DNA from: Paraburkholderia sp. PGU19
GTDB lineage: Bacteria > Pseudomonadota > Gammaproteobacteria > Burkholderiales > Burkholderiaceae
Length of the DNA stretch: 64,000 nucleotides
Reading direction: 5' to 3'
NCBI RefSeq assembly: GCF_013426915.1
Contig: NZ_AP023179.1
Location: 3,472,001 to 3,536,000, forward strand
Part shown: positions 1-8,369 of the stretch, in pieces
How the letters are laid out: each line of letters starts with the position of its first letter
Position numbering within the stretch: the first letter of the stretch is position 1
Made by a program: the position numbers and the translations under genes
Notes under the pieces: generated by a model
Seen by the model: only the letters and a program-made list of their open reading frames with translations
Told to the model about the DNA's origin: nothing
Database searches by the model: none

Positions 1-332
1 ACACCGAAGATCGTGTTGATCACGATACGCATGATGTCCGATACACCATCGGCGATCTTCAGCTGCAGCAGGTTGTTCGCGGCGATGTACACGTCGCCGA
101 TGTTCGAGAAGAAGTTCGTGACGCTGTCACGCACCGGTTGCGGCGTGACAAACACGTAGCCCTTCGCGACCGGCTTCAATGCGTACTTGTCGAGCGTGTC
201 GTTGAAGGTGAAGACCGTACGGTTGAAGCCCTCGATCGGATCTTCCTTCGTCGGGTTCTGAACGGTTGCGCAACCCGCCAGCGCTGCCACCGCCAGCGTG
301 ATCCCCGCGACACGTAAGCGTGTCGTGTTCAT
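1..332 (-). CDS. mlaA: MlaA (VacJ) outer-membrane lipoprotein, 3' part beyond window
   Basis: The start ATG is at 332 and the gene leaves the window at base 1, so only about 110 residues are seen. The N-terminus is a lipoprotein signal ending in the lipobox LAGC. It is followed by NPTKEDPIEGFNRTVFTFND and DKYALKPVAKGY, typical of MlaA. MlaA sits in the outer membrane and removes mislocalised phospholipid from the outer leaflet, passing it to the periplasmic carrier MlaC. It starts 11 nt after mlaD, as the last visible member of a minus-strand mlaFEDA operon. In many Burkholderiales mlaC and mlaB follow, which cannot be checked here. Confidence 0.93.
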   Translation of the reverse strand, partial: MNTTRLRVAGITLAVAALAGCATVQNPTKEDPIEGFNRTVFTFNDTLDKYALKPVAKGYVFVTPQPVRDSVTNFFSNIGDVYIAANNLLQLKIADGVSDIMRIVINTIFG

Positions 333-343
333 TGTTATTCTCC

Positions 344-898
344 TTATTGGCCGGATGCACCCGAAGCGGCTGCAGCCGGAGCTGCAGGAGCCGGCTCTGC
401 CGGCGCAGGCGCCGCTGCAGATGCACCAGGTTTGGCAGCGCCCGAATCCGCTGCCTTGCTATACAGGAACTGCCCGATCAGATTCTCCAGGACGATGGCC
501 GATTGGGTCATCGTGATCGTGTCGCCGGCTTTCAGCATTTCGCTGTCGCCACCCGGCTCAAGACCGATGTACTGCTCACCCAACAGGCCCGACGTCAGAA
601 TCTTCGCGGACGTGTCTTTCGGAAATTGATATTGCTTGTCGAGATCGAGTGTCACGACGGCCTGATACGAATTGCTGTCGAAGCCGATCGATTCGACGCG
701 GCCCACCGTCACGCCCGCGCTCTTCACGGGCGCGCGCGCCTTGAGGCCGCCGATATTGTCGAACTTCAGCTTGACCGGGTACGTCGCCTGAAACGACAGC
801 GAGCTCATGTTGCCGGCCTTCAGCGCGAGGAACAGCAACGCGATGAAGCCGAGCACCACGAACAGACCTACCCAGAAATCGAGAGCAGTTTTTTTCAT
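344..898 (-). CDS. mlaD: MlaD, MCE-domain phospholipid-binding subunit
   Basis: About 184 aa: one N-terminal membrane helix (residues about 7-27, WVGLFVVLGFIALLFLAL) anchors an MCE domain (about residues 35-120), with GLKARAPVKSAGVTVGRV typical of the family. The C-terminus is a low-complexity Ala/Pro-rich tail after about residue 150. MlaD forms the hexameric periplasmic ring on the inner-membrane MlaFEDB ABC complex. An ATG two codons earlier (904) is the other possible start; 898 was chosen because GGGA lies 5 nt upstream of it. It lies 78 nt after mlaE in the same direction, so it is very probably co-transcribed. Confidence 0.93.
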   Translation of the reverse strand: MKKTALDFWVGLFVVLGFIALLFLALKAGNMSSLSFQATYPVKLKFDNIGGLKARAPVKSAGVTVGRVESIGFDSNSYQAVVTLDLDKQYQFPKDTSAKILTSGLLGEQYIGLEPGGDSEMLKAGDTITMTQSAIVLENLIGQFLYSKAADSGAAKPGASAAAPAPAEPAPAAPAAAASGASGQ

Positions 899-976
899 CG
901 TCATCCCAAAGAGAATCTATGCCGCTGCGGCGCGAGCGCTGCGCGGCGCACCGCGCGAAGCTTGGCTCGCCACCGC

Positions 977-1744
977 CTAGCTGAACATCAGCGCGGTCAG
1001 CAGGAAATCGAGACCGAGCACGGCCAGCGACGCGTAGACAACCGTCTTGGTCGTCGCCCGCGACACGCCTTCCGGCGTGGGCTTCGCTTCGTAGCCCTGG
1101 TAGAGCGCGATGAACGTCACCGCGAAGCCGAACACGATGCTCTTGATCACGCCGTTGCCGACGTCGCGATACGCATCGACACCGCCCTGCATCTGCGACC
1201 AGAACGCGCCGGCGTCGACGCCGATCATCAGCACGCCCACCACGTAGCCGCCGAGCACGCCCACCGCGCTGAAAATCGCCGCGAGAATCGGCATCGAAAT
1301 GATGCCTGCCCACATGCGCGGCGCGACGACCACTTTTAGAGGATCGACGGCCATCATTTCCATCGCCGTCAGTTGCTCGCCCGCCTTCATCAGGCCGATC
1401 TCGGCCGTGAGCGACGTGCCCGCGCGCCCGGCGAACAACAGCGCCGTCACGACGGGCCCGAGCTCACGCACCAGCGACAGCGCGACCAGCAGGCCGAGTG
1501 CCTGTTCGGAGCCGTAGCGGTTGAGCGTGTAGTAGCCCTGCAAGCCGAGCACGAAGCCGACGAACAGCCCCGACACCGCGATGATCACCAGCGAATAGTT
1601 ACCGACGAAGTGGATCTGCTTCGTGACAAGACGCGGACGGCGCAGCAGCGGAAAGAATTCGAGCACGAGGCGCACGAACATGCGCGCCGCATAACCCGTC
1701 TGTCCGAGCCCGCAAATGACGGTACGGCCGATGAAGCTGATCAT
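977..1744 (-). CDS. mlaE: MlaE, permease of the Mla phospholipid transporter
   Basis: 255 aa with several hydrophobic helices (VIIAVSGLFVGFVLGLQGYY; PVVTALLFAGRAGTSLTAEI; ISMPILAAIFSAVGVLGGYV; LGLDFLLTALMFS). The central RAGTSLTAEIGLMK and EQLTAMEMMAVDP are hallmark MlaE/TrgI motifs. It is the integral inner-membrane subunit through which lipid passes from the MlaD ring. The start ATG overlaps the mlaF stop by 4 nt (1741-1744), which implies translational coupling with the ATPase. Length matches the family (about 255-260 aa). Confidence 0.95.
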   Translation of the reverse strand: MISFIGRTVICGLGQTGYAARMFVRLVLEFFPLLRRPRLVTKQIHFVGNYSLVIIAVSGLFVGFVLGLQGYYTLNRYGSEQALGLLVALSLVRELGPVVTALLFAGRAGTSLTAEIGLMKAGEQLTAMEMMAVDPLKVVVAPRMWAGIISMPILAAIFSAVGVLGGYVVGVLMIGVDAGAFWSQMQGGVDAYRDVGNGVIKSIVFGFAVTFIALYQGYEAKPTPEGVSRATTKTVVYASLAVLGLDFLLTALMFS

Positions 1745-2562
1745 GCGCGGCCTCCGCCAATGCCGAAATCCGCCGCGAGCGGCGTGCTGCTCGGATAGTG
1801 AAATTTGAACGGACCGTCGGGCGTGCCGTCGATGAACTGGCGCACGGTCGGGTCCGTCGAGGCGCGCAGTTCGGCCGGCGTGCCCTCGGCGAGGACACCG
1901 CCGTTCGCGAGGAAGTAGACGTAGTCGGCGATTGCGAACGATTCGGGCACGTCGTGCGTGACGAGGATCGACGTCGCGCCGAGCGCCGTGTTGAGCGTGC
2001 GGATCAGGTTCGCCGTGATACCGAGCGAAATGGGGTCGAGGCCGGCGAACGGCTCGTCGTACATCATCAGTTCGGGATCGAGCGCGATGGCGCGGGCGAG
2101 CGCCACGCGGCGGGCCATGCCGCCTGAAATCTCCGACGGCGCGAGGTCGCGTGCGCCGCGCAGACCAACCGCGTTGAGCTTCATCAACACGAGATCGCGG
2201 ATCAGGTCTTCGGGGAGGTCGGTGTGCTCGCGCAGGGCGAAGGCGACGTTTTCGAACACCGACATGTCGGTGAACAGCGCGCCGAACTGGAACAGCATGC
2301 CCATCTTGCGACGCAGTTCGTACAGGCCTTCACGCGTCTGCGCGCCGATGTCCTGCCCGTGGAACAGCACCTGGCCGCGCTGCGCGCGCACCAAGCCGCC
2401 GATCAGCCGCAGCACGGTCGTCTTGCCGCACCCCGAGCCGCCCATGACCGCGACCACCTGGCCGCGTTTGAAGCGCAGATTCAGGTTCGACAGGACGAGC
2501 CGCTCGCCGTAGCCGAAGTCGACGTCGCGCAGTTCAAGGAGGGTCTCGGAAGAGGAAGGCAC
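1741..2562 (-). CDS. mlaF: MlaF, ATPase of the Mla phospholipid transporter
   Basis: 273 aa ABC ATPase. The Walker A motif is GGSGCGKTT at residues 41-49, the signature is SGGMARRVALARA (around residue 150), Walker B is LMMYDEPFAGLDP, and the switch His is in LVTHDVPES. MlaF hydrolyses ATP on the cytoplasmic face to power MlaE. It is the first gene of the operon and overlaps mlaE. A consensus -10 inside a short inverted repeat sits 33-38 nt upstream (see 2586-2608), so mla can have its own promoter although the thi genes upstream run the same way. Confidence 0.95.
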   Translation of the reverse strand: MPSSSETLLELRDVDFGYGERLVLSNLNLRFKRGQVVAVMGGSGCGKTTVLRLIGGLVRAQRGQVLFHGQDIGAQTREGLYELRRKMGMLFQFGALFTDMSVFENVAFALREHTDLPEDLIRDLVLMKLNAVGLRGARDLAPSEISGGMARRVALARAIALDPELMMYDEPFAGLDPISLGITANLIRTLNTALGATSILVTHDVPESFAIADYVYFLANGGVLAEGTPAELRASTDPTVRQFIDGTPDGPFKFHYPSSTPLAADFGIGGGRA

Positions 2563-2585
2563 GTAACTGACAGTCCTTTTACACG

Positions 2586-2608
2586 GAAGGCCGAATTATA
2601 GGGCCTTC
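2586..2608 (-). promoter_or_regulatory. Possible mlaF promoter -10 within a 7-bp inverted repeat
   Basis: On the minus strand TATAAT (2600-2595) is an exact sigma-70 -10 hexamer located 33 nt before the mlaF start. It is flanked by a perfect 7-bp inverted repeat, GAAGGCC (2586-2592) and GGCCTTC (2602-2608), centred on the -10. No good -35 is visible at 16-18 nt. There is no U-tract after the repeat, so it does not look like a terminator of the thi operon. An activator-dependent promoter or an operator is the inference. Confidence 0.4.
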
Positions 2609-2648
2609 GTGCAAACCCTGCCTTGACGACGCTAACGATTTAACTTTT

Positions 2649-3770
2649 CTAAACTTTTTGTTGCAAAAACGCCTTTTGTAACGTCACAGCGGCTGATGCG
2701 GGATCGGTGGCCTCGGTGATCGCGCGCACGACGGCGGCGCTTTTCACCCCCGTAGCGAGCACTTGCGGCAGCACATCGCCGCTGATCCCGCCGATTGCGA
2801 CGAGCGGCACGACGCCTTCCAGCAGTGTCACGTAGCGCGCGAGCCTTGCCAGACCTTGCGGCGCGGTCGGCATCACTTTCGTCGTGGTCGGAAACACTGC
2901 ACCGAGCGCAATGTAGCTCGGACGGAAGTGCAGTGCCGTCAGCATTTCGTAGTAACCGTGCGTCGACAGGCCGAGGCGCACACCAGCCCGCGACAAAGCA
3001 TGCAGATCCGCCGTATGCACGTCTTCCTGGCCGAGGTGCACGCCGTACGCGCCGGCATCGATGGCCGCCTGCCAGTGATCGTTGATGAAGACGCACGCGT
3101 CGTGCTCGCGGCCCGCCGCGACCGAGCGCGCGATTTCCCGCTTCAGCTCGTCCGGTTCCGCCGTCTTGCGACGCAGTTGCAGCGTCTTCACGCCGAAGCC
3201 GGCTACGCGCTCGACCCATTCCGCCGTCGGCAGCACGGCATAGATGCCGAGTGCATCCGGACATGCGGCAAAAGCTTGCGCCGGAGCGTCCGGCAAACCG
3301 GCGACACGCGGGAAGCGCGAGATGTCACACGGCCACGCATCGTCGGATTTCGTCTCGTCGCCGTCGCGCCACGCGAGCGCGAGCACCAGAGCATCGTGCG
3401 GATCGAAGCCGCAATCGAGAAACGCGGCGAGCGCGGCAATCCAGTCTTCCGCAAGATGGCCTTCCAGCTGATAGCGCACACCGCCCAGATGCAGCACGGC
3501 GCGGCCCGCGGCCGCCTCGATCACGCCCGCGCCCTGTGTCTGCCAGCGCACGATCTGCTCGACATGCTGCTGGCTGCTTTGCTTCAGGTCGGTGAAGACG
3601 ATCAGGTCGCCGCCATTCGCGTCGTCGGGCGCTGTCAGGCAGATGCGCCAGTTGACGTGCGTCGGCGGCCAGTCGCCGAGGCGCGCACGGATGCGTTCAG
3701 CTGCTTCCGTGAGTTCATCGGCGGGCGGCCAGAACAGGTCGCGGCCCGCGAGTTTCAGAGTTTCCGTCAT
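2649..3770 (-). CDS. thiE: Thiamine-phosphate synthase ThiE with N-terminal extension
   Basis: 373 aa, against about 210 for the usual enzyme. The C-terminal half (about 175-373) is a ThiE TIM barrel: QLRRK, VFINDHWQAAIDAGAYGVHL, GLSTHGYYEML, IALGAVFPTTTKV and VAIGGIS. It joins HMP-PP to the thiazole phosphate to give thiamine monophosphate. The first about 170 residues are a separate unit that I do not assign; it is not a recognisable intact ThiD kinase. The start overlaps the thiG stop by 4 nt. It is the last gene of the riboswitch-controlled thiOSGE operon. Confidence 0.88.
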   Translation of the reverse strand: MTETLKLAGRDLFWPPADELTEAAERIRARLGDWPPTHVNWRICLTAPDDANGGDLIVFTDLKQSSQQHVEQIVRWQTQGAGVIEAAAGRAVLHLGGVRYQLEGHLAEDWIAALAAFLDCGFDPHDALVLALAWRDGDETKSDDAWPCDISRFPRVAGLPDAPAQAFAACPDALGIYAVLPTAEWVERVAGFGVKTLQLRRKTAEPDELKREIARSVAAGREHDACVFINDHWQAAIDAGAYGVHLGQEDVHTADLHALSRAGVRLGLSTHGYYEMLTALHFRPSYIALGAVFPTTTKVMPTAPQGLARLARYVTLLEGVVPLVAIGGISGDVLPQVLATGVKSAAVVRAITEATDPASAAVTLQKAFLQQKV

Positions 3771-4591
3771 GCCGCAGCGCTCCCATCCTGATGCCAGAAC
3801 GGCATGCCGACGACGGGCGTGCTCGCGTGGGCAGTTTCACGTTCGGCCATCGGGCCGGCCAGATAAGCCTCGCGGCCCGCTTCGACGCCCATTGCAAAGG
3901 CGCGCGCCATCGTCTCCGGGTGCGTGGCCTGCGACACGGCCGTGTTCAGCAGCACGCCGTCGAAGCCCCACTCCATCACCTGGCACGCATGCGACGGCAC
4001 GCCGAGGCCCGCGTCGACGATCAGCGGCACGTCGGGCAAACGCTCGCGCAGCACGCGCAAGCCATACGGATTCACGACGCCCTTGCCCGTGCCGATGGGC
4101 GCGCCCCACGGCATCAGCGCTTCGCAGCCCGCGTCGAGCAGACGCCGGCCGATCACGAGATCTTCCGTGCAATACGGCAGCACCTTGAAGCCGTCCTTCA
4201 CCAGTTGCGCGGCCGCTTCGATCAGGCCGACGGGGTCGGGCTGCAGCGTGTAGTCGTCGCCGATCAGTTCGAGCTTGATCCAGTCGGTGTCGAATACTTC
4301 GCGCGCCATGTGCGCCGTCGTGACTGCCTCGCTCACCGTCTGGCAGCCGGCCGTGTTCGGCAGGAGCGGCACGCCGTGACGCTTGAGCAGATCGAAGAAG
4401 CCGGCTTCCGCGCCGCCCTCGCTCATCTGCCGGCGCAGCGCGACCGTCACCATACCCGGCTTCGACGCCGCGATCGAATCCGACAGCGACTGCAGCGACG
4501 GATAGCGCGACGTGCCCAGCAGCACGCGGCTCTGGAAGGTTTCGCCGTAAAGCGTGAGCGCGTCGGCGGGTGCGTTCGCGTGTGAGTTCAT
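3767..4591 (-). CDS. thiG: Thiazole synthase ThiG
   Basis: 274 aa TIM-barrel enzyme that builds the thiazole phosphate of thiamine from deoxyxylulose phosphate, dehydroglycine and ThiS-thiocarboxylate. Visible motifs are LLGTSRYPS, TVALRRQ, LLPNTAGC, WIKLELIGDD (catalytic Lys), LPYCTEDL, PWGAPIGTGKG and IVDAGLGVPSHA. Length fits the family (about 255-275). It sits between thiS (41 nt upstream) and thiE (4-nt overlap), which places the sulfur donor, synthase and coupling enzyme in one operon. Confidence 0.96.
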   Translation of the reverse strand: MNSHANAPADALTLYGETFQSRVLLGTSRYPSLQSLSDSIAASKPGMVTVALRRQMSEGGAEAGFFDLLKRHGVPLLPNTAGCQTVSEAVTTAHMAREVFDTDWIKLELIGDDYTLQPDPVGLIEAAAQLVKDGFKVLPYCTEDLVIGRRLLDAGCEALMPWGAPIGTGKGVVNPYGLRVLRERLPDVPLIVDAGLGVPSHACQVMEWGFDGVLLNTAVSQATHPETMARAFAMGVEAGREAYLAGPMAERETAHASTPVVGMPFWHQDGSAAA

Positions 4592-4632
4592 GTGTGATTC
4601 CTTGTCAGTGGCTGGCGTCGCGTGGCCCGGCC

Positions 4633-4830
4633 TCAGCCGCCCGCGACGGGATGCACGACGTCGAGCTTGTCGCCCGCCTGCAACGCGCGCGCCGCATGCT
4701 GCCCACGCGCGACGAAATTGCCGTTCAGCGCGACGGCGAACGGCGGCCGCGCGCCGTACGCGCTGAGCGCGTCGGCGACGGTCGCGCCTTCGGGCAACGA
4801 CAGCGGCTTCTGGTTGATCTGGATGTCCAT
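4633..4830 (-). CDS. thiS: Sulfur-carrier protein ThiS
   Basis: 65 aa ubiquitin-like protein beginning MDIQINQKP and ending in the obligatory Gly-Gly (VVHPVAGG), whose C-terminus is adenylated and thiocarboxylated to donate sulfur to ThiG. The reading frame stays open upstream to 4947, but the conserved start is the ATG at 4830 and this gives the normal family length. It lies 10 nt after thiO and 41 nt before thiG. Confidence 0.94.
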   Translation of the reverse strand: MDIQINQKPLSLPEGATVADALSAYGARPPFAVALNGNFVARGQHAARALQAGDKLDVVHPVAGG

Positions 4831-4840
4831 ATCTATGAAT

Positions 4841-5980
4841 TCAAACATTGAAAGTGACAGCGGGCTCGCGGTCCAGCCGGAACAGCTCGCTCCAGCGCGC
4901 GTTGCGCTGCCAGTCGGCGAAACCGTCGGAATCGGCGACGCGGCCATCGAGCAGCGCCGACGCGAGCCGCACCGCTTCGCCCGCGACTTCGGGCACGATC
5001 ATGTAGCCGTGCCGGTACAGCCCGTTCACGCGCAGCGTGCTCGCGCCGTCCCACAGCAGCACGGGGCGATGGTCGGGCAAAGTAGGACGGCATTGCGAGT
5101 TCAGTTCGAGAATGCGCGCCTCGCCGAAACCGGGATGCACCGAAAACGCCGCGCTCAGTAGTTCGAGCGCCGAGCGCACGCTGACGGGCGACATATCCTC
5201 GCCCTCCACTTCCGTCGCGCCGATCACATACAGATCGTCCTGCTTCGGCGCGATATAGAGCGGATAGCGCGGATGCAGCAGCCGCACCGGACGTGTCAGA
5301 TCGATGCCGGGCGCGTGCACGCGCGCGACTTCGCCGCGAATGCCGCGCAGCGTCGGCATGACGGGCTTCGCGCCCAGCCCGCGGCAATCGATCGTGATCT
5401 TCGCGGGCGGAAGCGCGCTGTCGTCGACAGACGTGTTCCAGTGCGTTTCGACGCCGCGTTGTGCCAGCCCCGCCGCCAGCGCCGACAGCACCTGGCGGTT
5501 ATCGAGCTGGCCTTCGTGCGGCAGCAGCCAGCCTTGCGAGAAGCGGCCGGCGAGCGCGGGCTCGGCTGCGCCGACCTGCGCTCCTGCTAGCGCAACGAGT
5601 CCGCCGTCGAGCAGTTCGGCGGGCGCGTTGGCGCGCAGCCGTCGCTCGAACAGCGGCGCCTCGGCGCGATCGCTGTGATGCCAAACGATCAGCGAGCCGT
5701 TGCGCTGGAAAAACACCGGCTCCGGCAATTGCGCGAGCAAGGTCGGCCACGTTTCCAGCGACGCCGCGCCCAGCCGCGTAATCAGCAGTTCAGCGCTGGC
5801 GGCCTCGGCGAGCGGCGCGAGCATCGCGGCGGCGACCCACGCGGCCGCCTGCGAGCCGGCCGCGTCGCCGCGCTCATAAAGCGCAACGCGATGCCCCTCG
5901 CCCGCGAGTTGCCACGCGACGAGACGCCCGCACAGCCCGCCGCCGATCACGGCGAAATCCGGTTGAGCAGAAGTCCTCAT
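4841..5980 (-). CDS. thiO: Glycine oxidase ThiO (FAD)
   Basis: 379 aa DAO-family flavoprotein. The N-terminal Rossmann motif is FAVIGGGLCGRLVAWQL (about residues 8-24) and the C-terminal substrate lobe contains NGLYRHGYMIVPEVAGE. It oxidises glycine to the dehydroglycine used by ThiG. The frame extends to a TTG at 5998, but the ATG at 5980 has GGAG 8 nt upstream and is preferred. Its ATG overlaps the stop of a 35-codon leader frame as ATGA, so translation may be coupled. First structural gene after the TPP riboswitch. Confidence 0.93.
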   Translation of the reverse strand: MRTSAQPDFAVIGGGLCGRLVAWQLAGEGHRVALYERGDAAGSQAAAWVAAAMLAPLAEAASAELLITRLGAASLETWPTLLAQLPEPVFFQRNGSLIVWHHSDRAEAPLFERRLRANAPAELLDGGLVALAGAQVGAAEPALAGRFSQGWLLPHEGQLDNRQVLSALAAGLAQRGVETHWNTSVDDSALPPAKITIDCRGLGAKPVMPTLRGIRGEVARVHAPGIDLTRPVRLLHPRYPLYIAPKQDDLYVIGATEVEGEDMSPVSVRSALELLSAAFSVHPGFGEARILELNSQCRPTLPDHRPVLLWDGASTLRVNGLYRHGYMIVPEVAGEAVRLASALLDGRVADSDGFADWQRNARWSELFRLDREPAVTFNV

Positions 5981-6084
5981 CGTGCGGCTCCGAAGCAAGC
6001 CTCGCGCGCCGCAAACCGCGCGCCCACAATACGACGGGCGAAACCCGTAGCAATAAAGCGAATAGGTGAAGAATGAGCGGTCAT
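5977..6084 (-). CDS. Possible 35-aa leader ORF coupled to thiO
   Basis: A 35-codon frame begins MTAHSSPIRF at 6084 behind a clear ribosome-binding site (GGAAAGGA, 5 nt before the ATG). It ends with TGA overlapping the thiO ATG (ATGA, 5980-5977). It resembles no family I know. A longer reading from a GTG at 6165 exists, but that codon directly abuts the riboswitch terminator. It could be a translated leader coupling riboswitch read-through to thiO, or non-coding leader sequence. Only the RBS and the stop-start overlap support it. Confidence 0.35.
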   Translation of the reverse strand: MTAHSSPIRFIATGFARRIVGARFAAREACFGAAR

Positions 6085-6165
6085 CAAATCCTTTCCGTAC
6101 GGCAAAGTGCGCACGTACCCAAGGACGAAACCGGCGGGCAAGGCCAGCCGGGCATGGGCGCTCAC

Positions 6166-6220
6166 AAAAATCGGGAACGCCGCCCCGGCGGAAGGAGAAC
6201 TTCCAGGAAATACTTCCCGA
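6166..6220 (-). terminator. Intrinsic terminator of the TPP riboswitch expression platform
   Basis: On the minus strand TCGGGAA (6220-6214) pairs with TTCCCGA (6177-6171), with an internal GC-rich CCGCC/GGCGG hairpin between. A run of five U (6170-6166) follows at once. Placed just 3' of the aptamer, this is the expected OFF structure: ligand binding would favour termination before thiO. Confidence 0.7.
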
Positions 6221-6223
6221 AAA

Positions 6224-6313
6224 CTTCCCGCGCCGGTATTACCCGGATCGGGTGCGAAGGGTCTCTCTCAGCCTCGCTGCAGCGACTGCCAGCGCACGAA
6301 GCACCCCTGTTTC
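6224..6313 (-). ncRNA. TPP riboswitch (thi box)
   Basis: Read on the minus strand, the conserved thi-box blocks appear in order: ACAGGGGTGC, GGCTGAGAGAGACCC, then GCACCCGATCCGGGTAATAC and CGGCGCGGGAAG. CUGAGA and GAUCCGGGUAAUACCGG are the diagnostic TPP-binding segments. It lies 244 nt upstream of thiO and precedes an intrinsic terminator, so control of thiOSGE is probably by transcription attenuation in response to thiamine pyrophosphate. Confidence 0.93.
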
Positions 6314-6322
6314 GTCCGGACC

Positions 6323-6352
6323 ATTAGACCATAAAAGCTGCGGGCGCCGCAA
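6323..6352 (-). promoter_or_regulatory. Possible promoter of the thi operon
   Basis: On the minus strand TTGCGG (6352-6347) and TCTAAT (6328-6323) are separated by 18 nt. The -10 matches 5 of 6 consensus bases; the -35 matches only TTG. Predicted transcription would start about 7 nt downstream, at the first base of the TPP aptamer, which supports the call by position. Confidence 0.42.
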
Positions 6353-6635
6353 ACCCGGGCAGACCTCAATCGGCCGCGGCCGATTTTGGCGAGGTTCCCT
6401 ATTGCTCTGGCACAATGGCACGCGTCAATGCGGACGGAATGCCGCGCCACTGCAAGGCCGTTGTTGGGTTTGCGCGGCCGCGCCGAGGCACGGTGAAGCG
6501 TCCGCTTAAGTTCAGATTAAGTCGGTGCCGGAACAATCGCAGCCGGGCCACCCACTCGACGGGATGCGACAGCAGCACCATGCCGCTGCGCAACGCATCT
6601 CGCCGCCGCCCGGCCGACCGTATGAAAGGATGCTT

Positions 6636-8369
6636 ATGATCGACAACTCGAAAAATCCGTCGGACATCACCGCGTGGGGCCTCATCAAGCCCTACTGGGT
6701 GTCCGAGGATCGATGGAAAGCGCGGGGCCTGCTCGCGCTCGTCATCGCGATGAATATGACGATGGTCGCGGCCAACGTCTGGTTCAACACCTGGCAGCGC
6801 ACGTTCTTCGACGCGATCCAGCAATACAACTATCCCGTCTTCAAATATTCACTGCTGCAGTTCACGGTCATTGCGCTCGCGCTGATCCTGCTCGGCTCGT
6901 ACCGGACCTACTTCCGACAGATGCTCGAATTCCGCTGGCGGCAGTGGCTCACCAACCGCTATCTGAACGAGTGGCTGGGCGACCGCGCGTTCTACCGGAT
7001 CGAACGCGACAGTCTCGCCGACAACCCCGACCAGCGGGTTTCCGCCGACCTGCAAGGGTTGGCCAGCGCCTCGCTGAATCTGTCGCTCGGCCTGCTGTCG
7101 ACCACGGTCACGCTGTTCTCGTTCATCGTGATCCTGTGGAACCTGTCGGGCGCGTTCGCGTTCCACATGTTCGGCACGGAGTTTTCGATTCCGGGTTACA
7201 TGGTGTGGGCGGCGCTGATCTACGCGGCAGCCGGCTCGTGGGTCACGCACAAGGTCAACCATCCGCTGGTGTCGATCAACTACCAGCAGCAGCGTGTGGA
7301 AGCCGACTTCCGTTTCTCGCTGATCCGCATTCGCGAAAACGCCGATCAGATCGCGCTGTATCAGGGCGAGCGTTCGGAAGAGCAGCAGCTCAAGGGCGTG
7401 TTCTCGCATATCCGTGAAAACTGGCGCCTCATCATGCGCTTCACGCGGCGCTTCAACATCGTCGTCATCAGTTATTCGCAGCTGGCTATCGTCTTTCCGT
7501 ACATCGCGGCTGCGCCCAAGTACTTTTCGAAGAGCATCTCGTTCGGCATGTACCAGCAGGTGACGGGCGCGTTCGGCACGGTCAGCGATTCGTTCTCCTG
7601 GTTCATCAACAATTACGATTCGCTCGCCGAGTGGCGCGCCACCGTGAACCGTCTGCGGGAATTCAATCGCGTGATGCGTTCGCAGCATCTGCATGAGTCG
7701 GTCGTCGAAGGCACCGCGCACGGCGGCATCAACGTGCACGTCACGGATGCCGATTCGATCGAAGTGACGAATCTTCGTCTGCAGCGTCCCAACGGCGAGC
7801 CGATGGCGAACGTCGGCTCGTTCACCATCGCGCCGAAAACGCGCTGGCTGGTGCGCGGGCCTTCGGGCGCGGGCAAGAGCACATTGATGCGCACGCTCGC
7901 CGGCCTGTGGCCGTTCGGCGAAGGCACGATCGAAAAGCCCACGGATGCAAAGCTGCTGTTCATCCCGCAGCGCAGCTATCTGCCCATCGGCACGCTGAAG
8001 GCGGCGCTCTGTTATCCGTCGGAGGCTTCGGCGTATTCAGACGAAGCGTGCCGCGAAGTGCTCACGGTCTGCCGCTTGCCGGAACTCGCGAACCGCCTGG
8101 GCGAATCGGCGCATTGGGAACGTTCGCTGTCGCCGGGCGAGCAGCAACGTCTTGCCGCAGCGCGTGCGTTGCTGCAACAGCCCGACTTCCTGTTCCTCGA
8201 CGAAGCAACGAGCGCGCTCGATCCCGAGAACGAAAGCATCATCTACAACGCGCTGATCGAGCGTCTGCCGAACGCGGCGATCGTCAGCGTCGCACATCGC
8301 AAGACGCTCGAAGCGTTCCACGAGCACACGTTGTTCATCGAACGCGCGGTCGAGCGCGAGGCCGCGTGA
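6636..8369 (+). CDS. YddA/SbmA-like ABC transporter, fused permease and ATPase
   Basis: 577 aa half-transporter. An N-terminal membrane domain (about 1-330) of the SbmA/BacA type contains WQRTFFDAIQ, FRWRQWLTNRYLNEW, NPDQR and INYQQQRVEADFRF. A C-terminal ABC domain has Walker A GPSGAGKST, signature LSPGEQQRLAAAR and Walker B FLFLDEATSALD. This order matches E. coli YddA and the very-long-chain acyl/peroxisomal ABCD type; substrate is unknown. The start is the ATG at 6636 with AAGGA 5 nt upstream, though the frame opens earlier at 6525. The following gene overlaps by 4 nt. Confidence 0.88.
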   Translation: MIDNSKNPSDITAWGLIKPYWVSEDRWKARGLLALVIAMNMTMVAANVWFNTWQRTFFDAIQQYNYPVFKYSLLQFTVIALALILLGSYRTYFRQMLEFRWRQWLTNRYLNEWLGDRAFYRIERDSLADNPDQRVSADLQGLASASLNLSLGLLSTTVTLFSFIVILWNLSGAFAFHMFGTEFSIPGYMVWAALIYAAAGSWVTHKVNHPLVSINYQQQRVEADFRFSLIRIRENADQIALYQGERSEEQQLKGVFSHIRENWRLIMRFTRRFNIVVISYSQLAIVFPYIAAAPKYFSKSISFGMYQQVTGAFGTVSDSFSWFINNYDSLAEWRATVNRLREFNRVMRSQHLHESVVEGTAHGGINVHVTDADSIEVTNLRLQRPNGEPMANVGSFTIAPKTRWLVRGPSGAGKSTLMRTLAGLWPFGEGTIEKPTDAKLLFIPQRSYLPIGTLKAALCYPSEASAYSDEACREVLTVCRLPELANRLGESAHWERSLSPGEQQRLAAARALLQQPDFLFLDEATSALDPENESIIYNALIERLPNAAIVSVAHRKTLEAFHEHTLFIERAVEREAA

